From positions 1 through 50,455 of the forward strand of contig JBBDSJ010000029.1 in the NCBI GenBank assembly GCA_040905025.1: DNA of 50,455 nt. Reading direction: 5' to 3'. The translations under genes and the position numbers were made by a program. Position 1 is the stretch's first letter; the number at the start of each line of letters is the position of its first letter. This DNA comes from JBBDSJ01 sp040905025 (GTDB lineage Bacteria; Pseudomonadota; Gammaproteobacteria; Methylohalomonadales; Methylohalomonadaceae). The notes under the pieces are model-generated. The model had not been told where the DNA came from. It saw only the letters and a list, made by a program, of their open reading frames with translations, and did no database searches. Of the stretch, positions 15,513 through 24,042 are shown in pieces.

Positions 15513-16448
15513 ATGAACCTGACCGGCCTGCAAGCCTGGGTACAACAGGCGCCCGCTGACGATTTCTGGTGGCTTCCCTGTATCCTGCTGTTTGCTTTTG
15601 GCATCAGTGGCTGGAAGGGTTTCCGCTACCTGATGAAACGGCGCATTATCGAAGACCTGCCATTGTCACGTTTACGTTCAGCGGCTCAGGGCTATGTCGC
15701 CCTCGCCGGGACATGCGAATTGATGGAAGGCACACCGATTGTCGCGCCATTAACCGCCCGCCATTGTGCCTGGCACGAGTTTGCAGTCGAGGAATACCGC
15801 AAGCATGGACGCAATGGCCGCTGGCACACCATTCGTTCCGGCCGCAGCAGTGAACTGTTCCTGCTGATCGATACGACCGGTCAGTGTGTGATTGATCCGG
15901 ATGGTGCGCACGTGACCTGTATTCATAAAGATCGCTGGTATGGCAGTAATCATGACGGCCGGCCACGTACCACGGGCTCGAGCTGGTCCATCTTTGGCCG
16001 GCGTTACCGCTTTACCGAAAAGCGCCTGCATGTAGGTGACCCGCTATATGCACTGGGCCTGTTTCGCACCGTTGGCGGCGCCGGCACGGGTTTGTGTGAA
16101 GCCACGGCCATACGCTCATTGCTGGCCGAGTGGAAACAGGACACGGCCACGCTGCTGGAGAAGTTTGATAAAAACCGTGATGGCGAGATCTGTCTGGAAG
16201 AATGGGAAGCGGTCAGGACGGTCGCATGGGATGAAGTACGCAAACAGCATGCTGAACTGCAAACCGCACCACCCGTGAATACACTCGGTGAAACCCGGGA
16301 TTTGCGCCGGCCATTTTTACTCTCGGCACTGCCGCAATTCGATTTGACCCGGAAACTGGGCTATTACAGCAGCGGGCTATTACTGCTGGCACTGCTAACC
16401 GGCCTTGGCGGCAGTTGGTTGCTGGTTGCCCGTCTGACAATGGGTTAA
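15513..16448 (+). CDS. GIDE-domain membrane protein with an EF-hand
   Basis: 311 residues. The N-terminal helix (about 18-35, FWWLPCILLFAFGISGW) and a C-terminal helix (about 284-308, SSGLLLLALLTGLGGSWLLV) bracket a GIDE (MULAN-like) domain at about 55-185 (GTPIVAPLTARHCAWHEFAV, EYRKHG, FTEKRLHVGDPLYALG). Between that domain and the second helix sits a textbook calcium-binding loop DKNRDGEICLEE at 219-230 (D-x-N-x-D-G-x-I-x-x-x-E). LemA-GIDE operons are common, but an embedded EF-hand is not something I know as standard for the family. Function is unknown; a calcium-sensing envelope role is inference. Confidence 0.8.
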   Translation: MNLTGLQAWVQQAPADDFWWLPCILLFAFGISGWKGFRYLMKRRIIEDLPLSRLRSAAQGYVALAGTCELMEGTPIVAPLTARHCAWHEFAVEEYRKHGRNGRWHTIRSGRSSELFLLIDTTGQCVIDPDGAHVTCIHKDRWYGSNHDGRPRTTGSSWSIFGRRYRFTEKRLHVGDPLYALGLFRTVGGAGTGLCEATAIRSLLAEWKQDTATLLEKFDKNRDGEICLEEWEAVRTVAWDEVRKQHAELQTAPPVNTLGETRDLRRPFLLSALPQFDLTRKLGYYSSGLLLLALLTGLGGSWLLVARLTMG

Positions 16449-16625
16449 AAGCCCGGCAAACCTGTCCTTCTTTCTTTGTTGCCATTACGCTATCAGGTAA
16501 AGTGCGCGGTAGGATGATGCGTGGGCAGCCGTGATAATCAGTCCCGACAGACTCGCGGAGCAGGAACCGGGGCAGCGGCCGACACTCGAACATTGACGTA
16601 CAACTGAACAAATCGATCAAGGATT

Positions 16626-18677
16626 ATGAATCCATTATTGAATACCGAAGGCCTGCCGGCTTTCGACAAAATCCTGCCCGAGCATATCGAGCCGGCTCTG
16701 GATGAGCAGCTCGCCCGCAACCGTGCCGCGATTGAAGCCCTGCTGGCCGGCAAGACCAGTTTTACCTGGGCCGATATCCAGGCACTGGAAGAACTCGAGG
16801 AACAACTCAGCCGGGTCTGGTCGCCCGTCAGCCATCTGCACTCGGTCGCTGATAATGACGCACTGCGCAGCGCCTATAACGCCTGCTTGCCGAAGCTGTC
16901 CGACTACGCTACCGAACTCGGCCAGCATCGCGGTCTGTTCAATGCCTATCAAAGCGTGGCTGGCAGTACTGAATATGCGCAGCTCGAACCGGCGCAGAAA
17001 AAAATCATTGATAATGCCCTGCGTGATTTCCGCCTGACCGGCATTGAACTGGAAGGCGCTGCCAAATCCCGTTATCGCGAAATCCAGCAAGCACTCACAC
17101 AACTGCAAACAAAGTTTGAAGAAAACCTGCTGGATGCTACCAACGCCTGGCGCAAACACATTACCGACGTGAATGAACTCGCCGGTCTGCCTGAATCCGC
17201 GCTGGCACTGGCCGCCCAGAATGCAGAAAATGAAAATCTGGACGGCTGGCTGTTGACGCTGGATTTCCCGTGTTACATGCCCGTGCTCAGCTATGCCGGC
17301 AAACGTAAACTGCGCGAAGAGATTTATACGGCTTATGTCAGCCGCGCTTCCGATCGCGGTCCGCATGCCGGGCAGTGGGACAACAGCGAGACCATGGAAA
17401 AGATTCTGGCGTTACGCCATGAACTCGCGCAACTGCTCGGCTTTGCCACCTATGCGCACTATTCGCTGGCCCGGAAAATGGCACAAACACCGGGTGAGGT
17501 CCTGGATTTCCTCAATGATCTGGCGGCGCGTTCGAAAACGGTTGCCGAAAGTGACTATGCTGCCCTGTCTGCATTTGCCCGTGAGCAGGATGGCCTCGCT
17601 ACGCTGATGCCATGGGACGTACCGTTTTACAGTGAACAATTGCGCCAGGCGAGATTTGAATTGTCACAGGAAGATCTGCGGCCATACTTTCCGGTAACGG
17701 CGGTCATCGACGGTTTGTTCACAGTTGTCCAGCGGCTTTACAACATTACCATCCGCGAAAAACACGGTGTCGCCAGCTGGCATCCGGATGTACGGTTTTT
17801 TGAAATCCTGGAACCGGACGGCAGTCTGCGCGGCGCGTTTTATCTGGACCTGTTTGCCCGGCCGCGCAAACGCGGTGGTGCCTGGATGGATGAGTGTCTG
17901 GTTCGCAAACGCACCCATGCCGGGGTGCAGACACCGGTCGCCTACCTGACCTGCAACTTCAGTCCGCCTATTAAAAAGAGTGGCAGCAGCAGCGAACAAA
18001 CGTCATTGTTGACACACCAGGAAGTGTTGACGCTGTTCCATGAATTTGGCCATGGTCTGCATCACATGCTGACGCGGATCGATTATCCCGGCGTCGCCGG
18101 TATTAATGGCGTGCCCTGGGATGCGGTCGAGTTGCCCAGCCAGTTCATGGAAAACTGGTGCTGGGAGCGCGAAGCACTGGACATGTTCGCGCAACATTAT
18201 GAAACCGGTGCGCCGATAGATGCCGCCCTGTTTGCCAAAATGCGCGCCGCACGCAACTTCCAGTCAGGCATGCAAATGGTACGGCAGCTTGAGTTTTCAT
18301 TATTTGATTTTCGCCTGCACCTGGAATACGCCAATCACGACACCGCCGCCATCCAGGCACTGCTTGATGATGTACGCAAACAGGTCGCGGTGGTGCCGAC
18401 GGCCGAGTGCAACCGTTTCCAGCACAGCTTCGGCCATGTGTTTGCCGGTGGTTATGCGGCCGGTTATTACAGTTACAAATGGGCCGAAGTGTTGTCGGCG
18501 GATGCCTTCTCGCTGTTTGAAGAACGCGGTTTGTTTGATCAGAAAACCGGACAGGCATTTTTACGTACCATTCTTGAGCAGGGCGGATCGCGCGAGCCAC
18601 TGGAATTGTTTGTCGAATTTCGTGGCCGTGAACCCAGTATTGAACCGCTACTGCGGCATTCCGGGATCGCGGCCTGA
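16626..18677 (+). CDS. prlC: Oligopeptidase A (M3 family zinc metallopeptidase)
   Basis: 683 residues, full length. A cytoplasmic zinc endopeptidase that degrades peptides, including cleaved signal peptides. The zinc motif HEFGH is at about 472-476 (TLFHEFGHGLHHML), with the downstream Glu region SQFMENWCWERE. The N-terminus NPLLNTEGLPAFDKILPEHI aligns with E. coli PrlC. The C-terminal FGHVFAGGYAAGYYSYKWAE carries the substrate-binding His/Tyr loop. An AAGGA lies unusually close to the ATG. The SH3-domain gene follows with a one-base gap, so the two are cotranscribed. Confidence 0.96.
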   Translation: MNPLLNTEGLPAFDKILPEHIEPALDEQLARNRAAIEALLAGKTSFTWADIQALEELEEQLSRVWSPVSHLHSVADNDALRSAYNACLPKLSDYATELGQHRGLFNAYQSVAGSTEYAQLEPAQKKIIDNALRDFRLTGIELEGAAKSRYREIQQALTQLQTKFEENLLDATNAWRKHITDVNELAGLPESALALAAQNAENENLDGWLLTLDFPCYMPVLSYAGKRKLREEIYTAYVSRASDRGPHAGQWDNSETMEKILALRHELAQLLGFATYAHYSLARKMAQTPGEVLDFLNDLAARSKTVAESDYAALSAFAREQDGLATLMPWDVPFYSEQLRQARFELSQEDLRPYFPVTAVIDGLFTVVQRLYNITIREKHGVASWHPDVRFFEILEPDGSLRGAFYLDLFARPRKRGGAWMDECLVRKRTHAGVQTPVAYLTCNFSPPIKKSGSSSEQTSLLTHQEVLTLFHEFGHGLHHMLTRIDYPGVAGINGVPWDAVELPSQFMENWCWEREALDMFAQHYETGAPIDAALFAKMRAARNFQSGMQMVRQLEFSLFDFRLHLEYANHDTAAIQALLDDVRKQVAVVPTAECNRFQHSFGHVFAGGYAAGYYSYKWAEVLSADAFSLFEERGLFDQKTGQAFLRTILEQGGSREPLELFVEFRGREPSIEPLLRHSGIAA

Positions 18678-18678
18678 T

Positions 18679-19269
18679 ATGCAACGCCTGTTATTCATCT
18701 GTTTATTGCTTGGCTTACCACTGTCAGCACATGCTGAAACAGTATTTGTGATCGATCAGGTCGAAGCCGGTTTATATCAGGGAAAAACGGCTGACAGTCC
18801 GATACTGAAACTGTTGCCGACCGGCACCGCACTGGATGTATTGCAACGCGACGGCGAACGGGTGCAGGTACGTGATCCGGAAGGCGCGCGCGGCTGGATC
18901 GATAACCGTTATCTGATGCCGACCAAACCTACCCGGCAATTGCTGAATGAAAGCGAAGCCGCACGGCTTGAACTGCAACGTGAGCTGGAACAACTACAGG
19001 CCAGCAGTAACGGCGGTAATGCTGTCAGGCTGAATGATGAAATTGCCGCGTTGAAACAGGCGCTGGCCAGTGCCCGCGAACAGGCCGCCGCCGAGCCAGA
19101 CACAAAAACGACTGCAACCAGAGCAGTACCCGACACGATGGCAGGTGTTATTTTGCATAAGCGCACACTCTGGCTGCTGCTGGCGAGTCTGTTGCTGCTC
19201 GGTATCGGTATCGGTGCCTGGTGCATTGATTATCTGAATCGTCGCCGTCATGGCGGCTTCCGCGTCTAG
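18679..19269 (+). CDS. SH3-domain membrane protein (YgiM-like)
   Basis: 196 residues from ATG 18679, one base after the prlC stop; a longer upstream frame is a shadow inside prlC. It has a signal peptide (LLFICLLLGLPLSAHAE), a bacterial SH3 domain at about 22-80 (GLYQGKTADSPILKLLPTGT, then GWIDNRYLMPTKPTR), a coiled coil at about 85-130 and a C-terminal transmembrane helix (LWLLLASLLLLGIGIGAW) with a basic end. This is the TIGR04211-type layout, like E. coli YgiM. It is likely anchored in the inner membrane with the SH3 domain in the periplasm. Function is unknown. Confidence 0.85.
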   Translation: MQRLLFICLLLGLPLSAHAETVFVIDQVEAGLYQGKTADSPILKLLPTGTALDVLQRDGERVQVRDPEGARGWIDNRYLMPTKPTRQLLNESEAARLELQRELEQLQASSNGGNAVRLNDEIAALKQALASAREQAAAEPDTKTTATRAVPDTMAGVILHKRTLWLLLASLLLLGIGIGAWCIDYLNRRRHGGFRV

Positions 19270-19295
19270 CGAAGCTCTGAACAAATGGCTATGTA

Positions 19296-20069
19296 ATGTT
19301 CGTCGGTAGCTGGAATGTGAATTCGCTGAAAGTGCGGCTGCCACAGGTGCTGGCGTGGCTTGAAGATAACCCGATGACCCTGCTCGGTTTGCAGGAAACC
19401 AAACTGAAAGATGCCGATTACCCGGCTGCTGAATTTGCCCGTGCCGGCTACCAGAGCCTGTTCTGTGGTCAGCCTGCCTATAACGGAGTTGCCGTGTTGT
19501 ATCAGGGCACGCAACCGTTTGAACTGGTCGCCAATGCACTGCCCGGATTTAACGATGAGCAAAAACGGGTGCTATGCGCGGCGGCAGATGATTTGTGTTT
19601 CCTGAATCTGTATGTCCCCAATGGCAGTGAAGTCGGTTCGGATAAATACGCCTATAAACTCGACTGGCTGGCGGCGCTGAACGACTGGATCGGACAGTTG
19701 TTAAAAGATTTCCCGCGCCTAGTGGTCGTCGGCGATTTTAATGTCGCACCGGACGATCGCGATGTGCATGATCCGGCCGCCTGGCATGAAAAGATCCTGT
19801 GCAGCACGCCGGAGCGCGAGGCGTTAAGGAAAATCTGTGCGCAGGGTCTGCATGACAGTTTCCGGCTGTTCGACCAGCCCGCAGGTGAATTCTCCTGGTG
19901 GGACTACCGCGCTGCCGGCTTCCGCCGCAATCGCGGCCTGCGTATTGACCATATTCTGGTCAGCGACGCACTGGCCGGGCAGTGCCAGTGCAGCCTGATT
20001 GACAAGGAGCCGCGCCGCAACGAGCGGCCATCGGACCATGCGCCGGTGCTGGCGGAGTTCGCCAGCTGA
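19296..20069 (+). CDS. xthA: Exodeoxyribonuclease III
   Basis: 257 residues. An AP endonuclease and 3'-5' exonuclease of the EEP superfamily acting in base excision repair. Conserved residues are visible: SWNVNSLKVRLP with Asn8, Glu34 in LGLQETKL, VVVGDFNVAPDDRDVHDP, WWDYRAAGFRRNRGLRIDH and the catalytic His in PSDHAPVLAEF. It follows the SH3 gene by 26 bp in the same orientation. It closely matches the Xth family in length and motif order. Confidence 0.95.
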   Translation: MFVGSWNVNSLKVRLPQVLAWLEDNPMTLLGLQETKLKDADYPAAEFARAGYQSLFCGQPAYNGVAVLYQGTQPFELVANALPGFNDEQKRVLCAAADDLCFLNLYVPNGSEVGSDKYAYKLDWLAALNDWIGQLLKDFPRLVVVGDFNVAPDDRDVHDPAAWHEKILCSTPEREALRKICAQGLHDSFRLFDQPAGEFSWWDYRAAGFRRNRGLRIDHILVSDALAGQCQCSLIDKEPRRNERPSDHAPVLAEFAS

Positions 20070-20203
20070 CACGGGAGCGCAAACATATTTGCGAAATATC
20101 GGGCTTTCGACTACTATTTGCGCCCTTTCGCACCTCGCGCCGGACTGATTTCTGGCAGCGGGGGTGAACACTGAAACCGCCTTTAGCCAGAGCCTGATGT
20201 GTT

Positions 20204-20407
20204 ATGAAAACGGATATACATCCTGATTACCAAGAAATTTCCGTAACTTGCAGTTGCGGCAATACGTTCAAGACCCGTTCGACCCATGTGCAGGAACTGC
20301 ATCTGGAAGTCTGCTCGCAATGCCATCCGTTCTACACCGGCAAGCAGAAAATGCTGGATACTGCCGGCCGCGTCGATAAATTCCGCCGCAAATACGGTAT
20401 TCAGTAA
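20204..20407 (+). CDS. rpmE: 50S ribosomal protein L31, zinc-binding form
   Basis: 67 residues. The zinc ligands Cys16, Cys18, Cys37 and Cys40 (TCSCG, VCSQC) mark the C+ form of L31. The start MKTDIHPDYQEI and the end KFRRKYGIQ are typical. The hairpin of a dispersed element begins one base after the stop and probably acts as its terminator or 3' end stabiliser. Confidence 0.97.
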   Translation: MKTDIHPDYQEISVTCSCGNTFKTRSTHVQELHLEVCSQCHPFYTGKQKMLDTAGRVDKFRRKYGIQ

Positions 20408-20556
20408 GGGGACCTCTGGTTTATTCAGAGGTCCCCTGCGGCACAGGGAAGTGCCGCCATTTTTCAATCACTCAAGTGATTTAAAAATGAAGAAAAACAT
20501 AAATAGTATTTTTGTTTTTCGTGCTCTGAGAATTCCAGGATGGAATTATTCAGAGC
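20408..20556. repeat. Multi-hairpin dispersed element, copy A
   Basis: Consecutive stems: 20408-20436 (GGGGACCTCTG / CAGAGGTCCCC), 20438-20457 (GCGGCAC / GTGCCGC), 20459-20488 (ATTTTTcAATCACT with one mismatch on the far arm) and 20523-20556 (GCTCTGA, with AATTCCA-GGA-TGGAATT nested inside). Copy B at 48258-48446 has the same stems in reverse orientation with compensating base changes. It fills the gap between rpmE and the nuclease gene. Confidence 0.8.
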
Positions 20557-20575
20557 TTCGTAAATTTCATTTCTG

Positions 20576-21430
20576 ATGGGACGCCGGTCTGCAACGCGAC
20601 CGTCTTCCCGGCTGCGCAAATTGCTTTACTCCACAGGCTGGCCATTATTGGCCGGCCTGTTTTTATTTCTGGCGCTGGTTTACCTGCCACCGGCCACACC
20701 AACCGCCGCCGAATCTGCGACAAACCCTGCCGTTACCGGCTGTATCAGCGAACCGGCCACACCGGTAAAAATCCGCCATGTCATCGATGGTGACACGGTC
20801 ATTCTCAGTGATGATACCCGGACACGCCTGATCGGAATCGACACACCCGAGTTGGGGCGTGATGGCCGTGCCGATGAACCCCTGGCACGTGCGGCGCGGG
20901 AGCGACTAGAGATACTGCTCAGACAGGCCAGTCAAATCCGCCTGCGTTCGGATCAGGAAGCCAGGGATCACTACGGCCGGACACTGGGACATTTATATGC
21001 CGACGGCCGGAACATCCAGGCAGCCTTGCTTAAGGCCGGACTGGCGACACCACTCACCATTCCCCCCAACCTGCAGCATCTTGAGTGTTACCAAACCGCG
21101 AGTGCCGCTGCGCGCAGCCAACAACGCGGCTTGTGGGCCTTGCCACCATACCAGCCTGTTGCCAGCAGCCAACTGACCGGACGCGAACGCGGCTATCGTC
21201 TGGTCTATGGTGAAGTGACACGCATTGGCCGGAGTAAATCCGCCATCTGGATCAACTTTGGTGACAACTTTGCACTCAGGATCGTGCGCGAGGATCTGCC
21301 GTATTTTGCCGGCATCGATTTTGCTGACTGGATTGGCCGGACACTGACAGCGCAGGGCGTGGTGGAATTTCGCAACAACCAGTCACGCATGCGTATCCGC
21401 CATCCGGCGAATATAAAACCGGCAACGTAA
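20576..21430 (+). CDS. Thermonuclease-family (SNase-like) protein, membrane-anchored
   Basis: 284 residues. A basic N-terminus and one transmembrane helix (about 20-38, TGWPLLAGLFLFLALVYL) anchor or export a staphylococcal-nuclease domain at about 62-175. Catalytic residues are kept: VIDGDT with Asp71 and Asp73, RLIGIDTPE with Arg84, Asp89 and Glu92, and Arg135 in DHYGRTLGHLY. A C-terminal extension of about 100 residues (GYRLVYGEVTRIGRSKSAIW, FGDNFALRI) resembles an OB-like tail often attached to these nucleases. Ca2+-dependent nuclease activity in the periplasm is inferred. Confidence 0.87.
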   Translation: MGRRSATRPSSRLRKLLYSTGWPLLAGLFLFLALVYLPPATPTAAESATNPAVTGCISEPATPVKIRHVIDGDTVILSDDTRTRLIGIDTPELGRDGRADEPLARAARERLEILLRQASQIRLRSDQEARDHYGRTLGHLYADGRNIQAALLKAGLATPLTIPPNLQHLECYQTASAAARSQQRGLWALPPYQPVASSQLTGRERGYRLVYGEVTRIGRSKSAIWINFGDNFALRIVREDLPYFAGIDFADWIGRTLTAQGVVEFRNNQSRMRIRHPANIKPAT

Positions 21431-21878
21431 ATCATGCAGCAGGTGCAACAATACAACAGCTTCACTCAAGGCCCGCCATGGACAAACCTTGCGCTGGTAT
21501 CTGAATTTTTTAGCTGTGAACTCCTTTAACAAATATTGTTACGGCCATTTTGCCTGGCTCAATAAAGCACTGCGGCGGATTAAGTACTCTGAGAGAGTCT
21601 GAAAACAGCTACCAGAGACAGAAAAAATCGCTTTATCCACAAGCGGCGGGTATAGCGCACAGATAATGACCATGGCGCAGTGATAAAATTGCGATCGGCA
21701 GAAATCATTTAAGAGTGCTTTTGTATCAACCATGATATTTACTCTCTAGCCTGTCCAGAAGAGTCTGGCAAGCATTGTGAGTGATTTACCGAACGCTACC
21801 CCATGCTGTAATGCAAGAAATATGCAGTTCTGTGTTCCGTGCGCGCTGCAATAACATTTCAACACACTTAAGGGCCAT
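21431..21878. other. Non-coding gap upstream of the M48 peptidase gene
   Basis: No supported gene. It contains one exact DnaA box TTATCCACA at 21633-21641 and a short hairpin around 21752-21772 (CCAGA-agag-TCTGG). A 64-codon minus-strand frame (21539-21733) is too weak to call. Confidence 0.4.
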
Positions 21879-23375
21879 ATGATCATGCAACCGGGTTTAA
21901 AAATAACATTGGCGTTGATCGCGTTAATCACAGTCATGAGCGGCGGTACAAGTGGTTGTGCCATTAATCCGGTCACCGGCGGCCAGGACGTGGTGTTCAT
22001 GAGCGAACAGCAGGAGATCGCGATTGGCCGCCAGACCCATCAGCAGGTGCTGGATGCCTTTGGTGTGTATGACGATCCGGACTTGCAGGATTACATCACC
22101 CGGATCGGTGAGCGGCTCGCCGCCGGCAGTCACCGGCCGGAACTGATCTATCGCTTCACGCTGCTCGACAGCAAGCAGATCAACGCCTTCGCATTACCTG
22201 GCGGCTACATCTACATCACCCGGGGCATGCTCGCCTACCTGAATGATGAGGCCAGTCTTGCTGCCGTAATCGGCCACGAAATCGGCCATGTCACGGCGCG
22301 GCATTCGGTGCGCCAGCACGGTGCCGCACAAATGGCCGGCATTGGCGCGACACTGGCCGCCATTCTGGTACCGGGCATGAATACACCGGCCGCCGGCCAG
22401 ATGGTTAATATTCTCGGCAATGCCATGCTCAGCGGTTATGGCCGTGAGCACGAACTGGAAGCCGACCGGCTCGGCGCCGAATACATGGCCCGTGCCGGCT
22501 ATGATCCGCAGCGCATTCTGGATGTGCTCGGTCTACTCAAAAGCCAGGAGCAGTATGCGCAGGAGCTCGCGCGCATCGAGGGCCGTGAACCCGGCACTTA
22601 TCACGGCTTGTTTGCCAGCCATCCGGACAACGATACCCGCCTGCAGGAAGTGGTTGCCACGGCGAACGCCGTGCGCGTCAGTGGCGAGCCATTTATCGGC
22701 CGCGATGAGTTTCTGGCACTGATTGACGGCCTGACATTCGGCGACAGTGCCCGCGAGGGGATCATCCGCGGTCGTAATTTTTATCATGGTGAGATGGGCT
22801 TTGCGCTGCGTTTCCCGAATGACTGGCGCATTAACAACCAACCGAACCAGGTCGTGGCCATGGCGCCCGGCGGTGGGGCGCTGCTGGTATTGCAGGCCGA
22901 GGATCTGGGCAAGCGTGTTTCACCACGCGAGTACTTACTCGAACGCCTGCGGCCACAGCAACTGACTGACGAGCGCGAATTCCGGATCAATGGCCTGCCG
23001 GCCTACAGCATGCGCACACAAACACGCACCGAGTCGGGCGTGCGGCCCGTGCGTTATACCGTGGTGTATCTGAACGACATGGCGTACGTTATCGCCGGCG
23101 CCAGCCGGGATGCCGCTAACGCCGAACAACTGGTCATGCATGATCAGGCATTTGTCGCTACGGCAGCAAGCTTTCATGCGCTGACCGAGAACGAACAATT
23201 ACTCGCCACGCCGTTGCGGCTCAAAATCACGACTGCCGAGGCCGGCATGAACTACCGGGATCTGGCGGCGGCATCACCACTGGAACATCTGGCTGAAGCG
23301 CAATTACGGCTGCTGAATGCGGCGTATCCAGACAAGCCGCTGATAACTGGTGAGGCGATCAAAATCGTGAACTGA
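21879..23375 (+). CDS. M48 family zinc metalloprotease, exported
   Basis: 498 residues. A signal with a possible lipobox (SGGTSGCAINP) suggests an exported or lipid-anchored protein. The M48 catalytic domain carries HEIGH (AAVIGHEIGHVTARHSVR) and the third zinc ligand in REHELEADRLGAEYMARAG, with NAFALPGGYIYITRGML before it, as in BepA-like periplasmic peptidases. A second half of about 200 residues after 270 (MGFALRFPNDWRINNQ) differs from BepA's TPR domain and ends with a LysM-like motif (TAEAGMNYRDLAAASP, LITGEAIKIV). It probably acts in envelope quality control; that is inference. Confidence 0.88.
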   Translation: MIMQPGLKITLALIALITVMSGGTSGCAINPVTGGQDVVFMSEQQEIAIGRQTHQQVLDAFGVYDDPDLQDYITRIGERLAAGSHRPELIYRFTLLDSKQINAFALPGGYIYITRGMLAYLNDEASLAAVIGHEIGHVTARHSVRQHGAAQMAGIGATLAAILVPGMNTPAAGQMVNILGNAMLSGYGREHELEADRLGAEYMARAGYDPQRILDVLGLLKSQEQYAQELARIEGREPGTYHGLFASHPDNDTRLQEVVATANAVRVSGEPFIGRDEFLALIDGLTFGDSAREGIIRGRNFYHGEMGFALRFPNDWRINNQPNQVVAMAPGGGALLVLQAEDLGKRVSPREYLLERLRPQQLTDEREFRINGLPAYSMRTQTRTESGVRPVRYTVVYLNDMAYVIAGASRDAANAEQLVMHDQAFVATAASFHALTENEQLLATPLRLKITTAEAGMNYRDLAAASPLEHLAEAQLRLLNAAYPDKPLITGEAIKIVN

Positions 23376-23468
23376 TCGCGCGCTTGAATGGCATCAGTTA
23401 GCGACAGGTTTTAAAGTGTTTTCGAGCTAATGATTGGTAACGTCTTGGACACACAAGTGATCGCCGCT

Positions 23469-23682
23469 TTATGCACAATTTCTGTGGATAACTCTGTGGA
23501 AGCATTGCGGGCAATGAACGTTTTCAGCCTAAAAAAAGCCTTTTATGACGAATTTATTAAAATTTAACCACCGACCTAATGCCAATTATAATCAAGTAGT
23601 TACATGACTGAACGCGGCTTTCAGCGGTATTTATGCCGATCCCGGTGTTACAGTCAGCGGCCGGCGCCGTTGTTGTGCATAA
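23469..23682. promoter_or_regulatory. Cluster of DnaA-box-like sequences
   Basis: Three 9-mers fit TTATnCACA: TTATGCACA on + at 23469-23477, TTATCCACA on - at 23483-23491 and TTATGCACA on - at 23674-23682. An AT-rich stretch lies between the second and third (about 23525-23570). Only the second is an exact strong box. The 667-bp gap holds no gene except the sRNA at its right end. A DnaA-titration or regulatory role is possible but unproven. Confidence 0.35.
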
Positions 23683-23800
23683 CAACAAAATGATTTTAGA
23701 TTCAATCCAGATTTTTACTGCAAAAAACTTACCGTAATCCACCAGCGCCGCGACTTGATTTGATCTATTTTTTTACCTCCAGATAATTCAATCACTTGGC

Positions 23801-23843
23801 CGGAAACGGCAGGTTTTTTCCGGCGGAAACCGGATTTTTTCCG
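23801..23843. repeat. Tandem pair of T-rich hairpins before the sRNA promoter
   Basis: CGGAAACGGCAGG followed by TTTTTTCCG (23801-23822) and CGGAAACCGGATTTTTTCCG (23824-23843) are near-duplicates; each can fold as CGGAAA/TTTCCG. They could end incoming transcription or bind a regulator upstream of the sRNA. Confidence 0.45.
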
Positions 23844-23857
23844 ATGACCGCAGGCAT

Positions 23858-23884
23858 GAACTTTTAGCATTGCCAATCATCTTA
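23858..23884 (+). promoter_or_regulatory. Sigma-E/AlgU-like promoter of the engB-linked sRNA
   Basis: GAACTT (23858-23863) is an exact -35 of the extracytoplasmic sigma-E type. After a 16-nt spacer comes TCTTA (23880-23884), one base from the TCTGA -10. Transcription would start near 23890. ErsA, the Pseudomonas sRNA at the same locus, is known to use the sigma-E homologue AlgU. Confidence 0.5.
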
Positions 23885-23889
23885 TTCGT

Positions 23890-24008
23890 AACTGGCAGCA
23901 CTGTTCTCTCCCAAGACAGTGCGCCGGACCCGGTCTCCCCAGCCGGGTAACCCTCTCGGCCCCGGTAAGCCCTCCTCCCCTGAAGAAAACTACCGGGGCC
24001 TTTTTTTT
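23890..24008 (+). ncRNA. Candidate small RNA with three C-rich loops (ErsA/Spot 42-position)
   Basis: About 119 nt. Three stems are visible: 23898-23904/23916-23922 (GCACTGT/ACAGTGC, loop with CTCCC), 23928-23933/23943-23948 (ACCCGG/CCGGGT, loop with CTCCCC) and the terminator 23958-24000 (loop with CCTCCTCCCC). C-rich loops of this kind pair with Shine-Dalgarno regions in several bacterial sRNAs, for example sX13 of Xanthomonas. Position supports identity: it is convergent with engB, as Spot 42 is with yihA in E. coli and as ErsA lies between polA and engB in Pseudomonas. polA itself is not next to it here; an M48 peptidase gene precedes. The start is estimated from the promoter; homology beyond structure is inference. 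Confidence 0.65.
23958..24008 (+). terminator. Rho-independent terminator of the sRNA
   Basis: A perfect 10-bp stem GGCCCCGGTA (23958-23967) / TACCGGGGCC (23991-24000) is followed by eight T residues (24001-24008). The T-run exists only on the plus strand, which fixes the direction of transcription. Confidence 0.92.
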
Positions 24009-24042
24009 ATTTCTTGGCTCTCCGCGGCAAAGCCATATCTAT

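Noticed and set aside
18220..18678. Extension of the SH3-domain gene upstream into prlC
   Set aside because: That part is an out-of-frame shadow of prlC; the signal peptide begins at ATG 18679.
21539..21733. 64-codon minus-strand frame before the M48 gene
   Set aside because: A GAGAG lies at suitable spacing, but the composition is not protein-like enough and no family is recognised.
23890..24008. CsrB/RsmY-like RNA on the minus strand (GGGAG loops)
   Set aside because: The terminator T-run is only on the plus strand, so the transcript carries C-rich, not GGA, loops.
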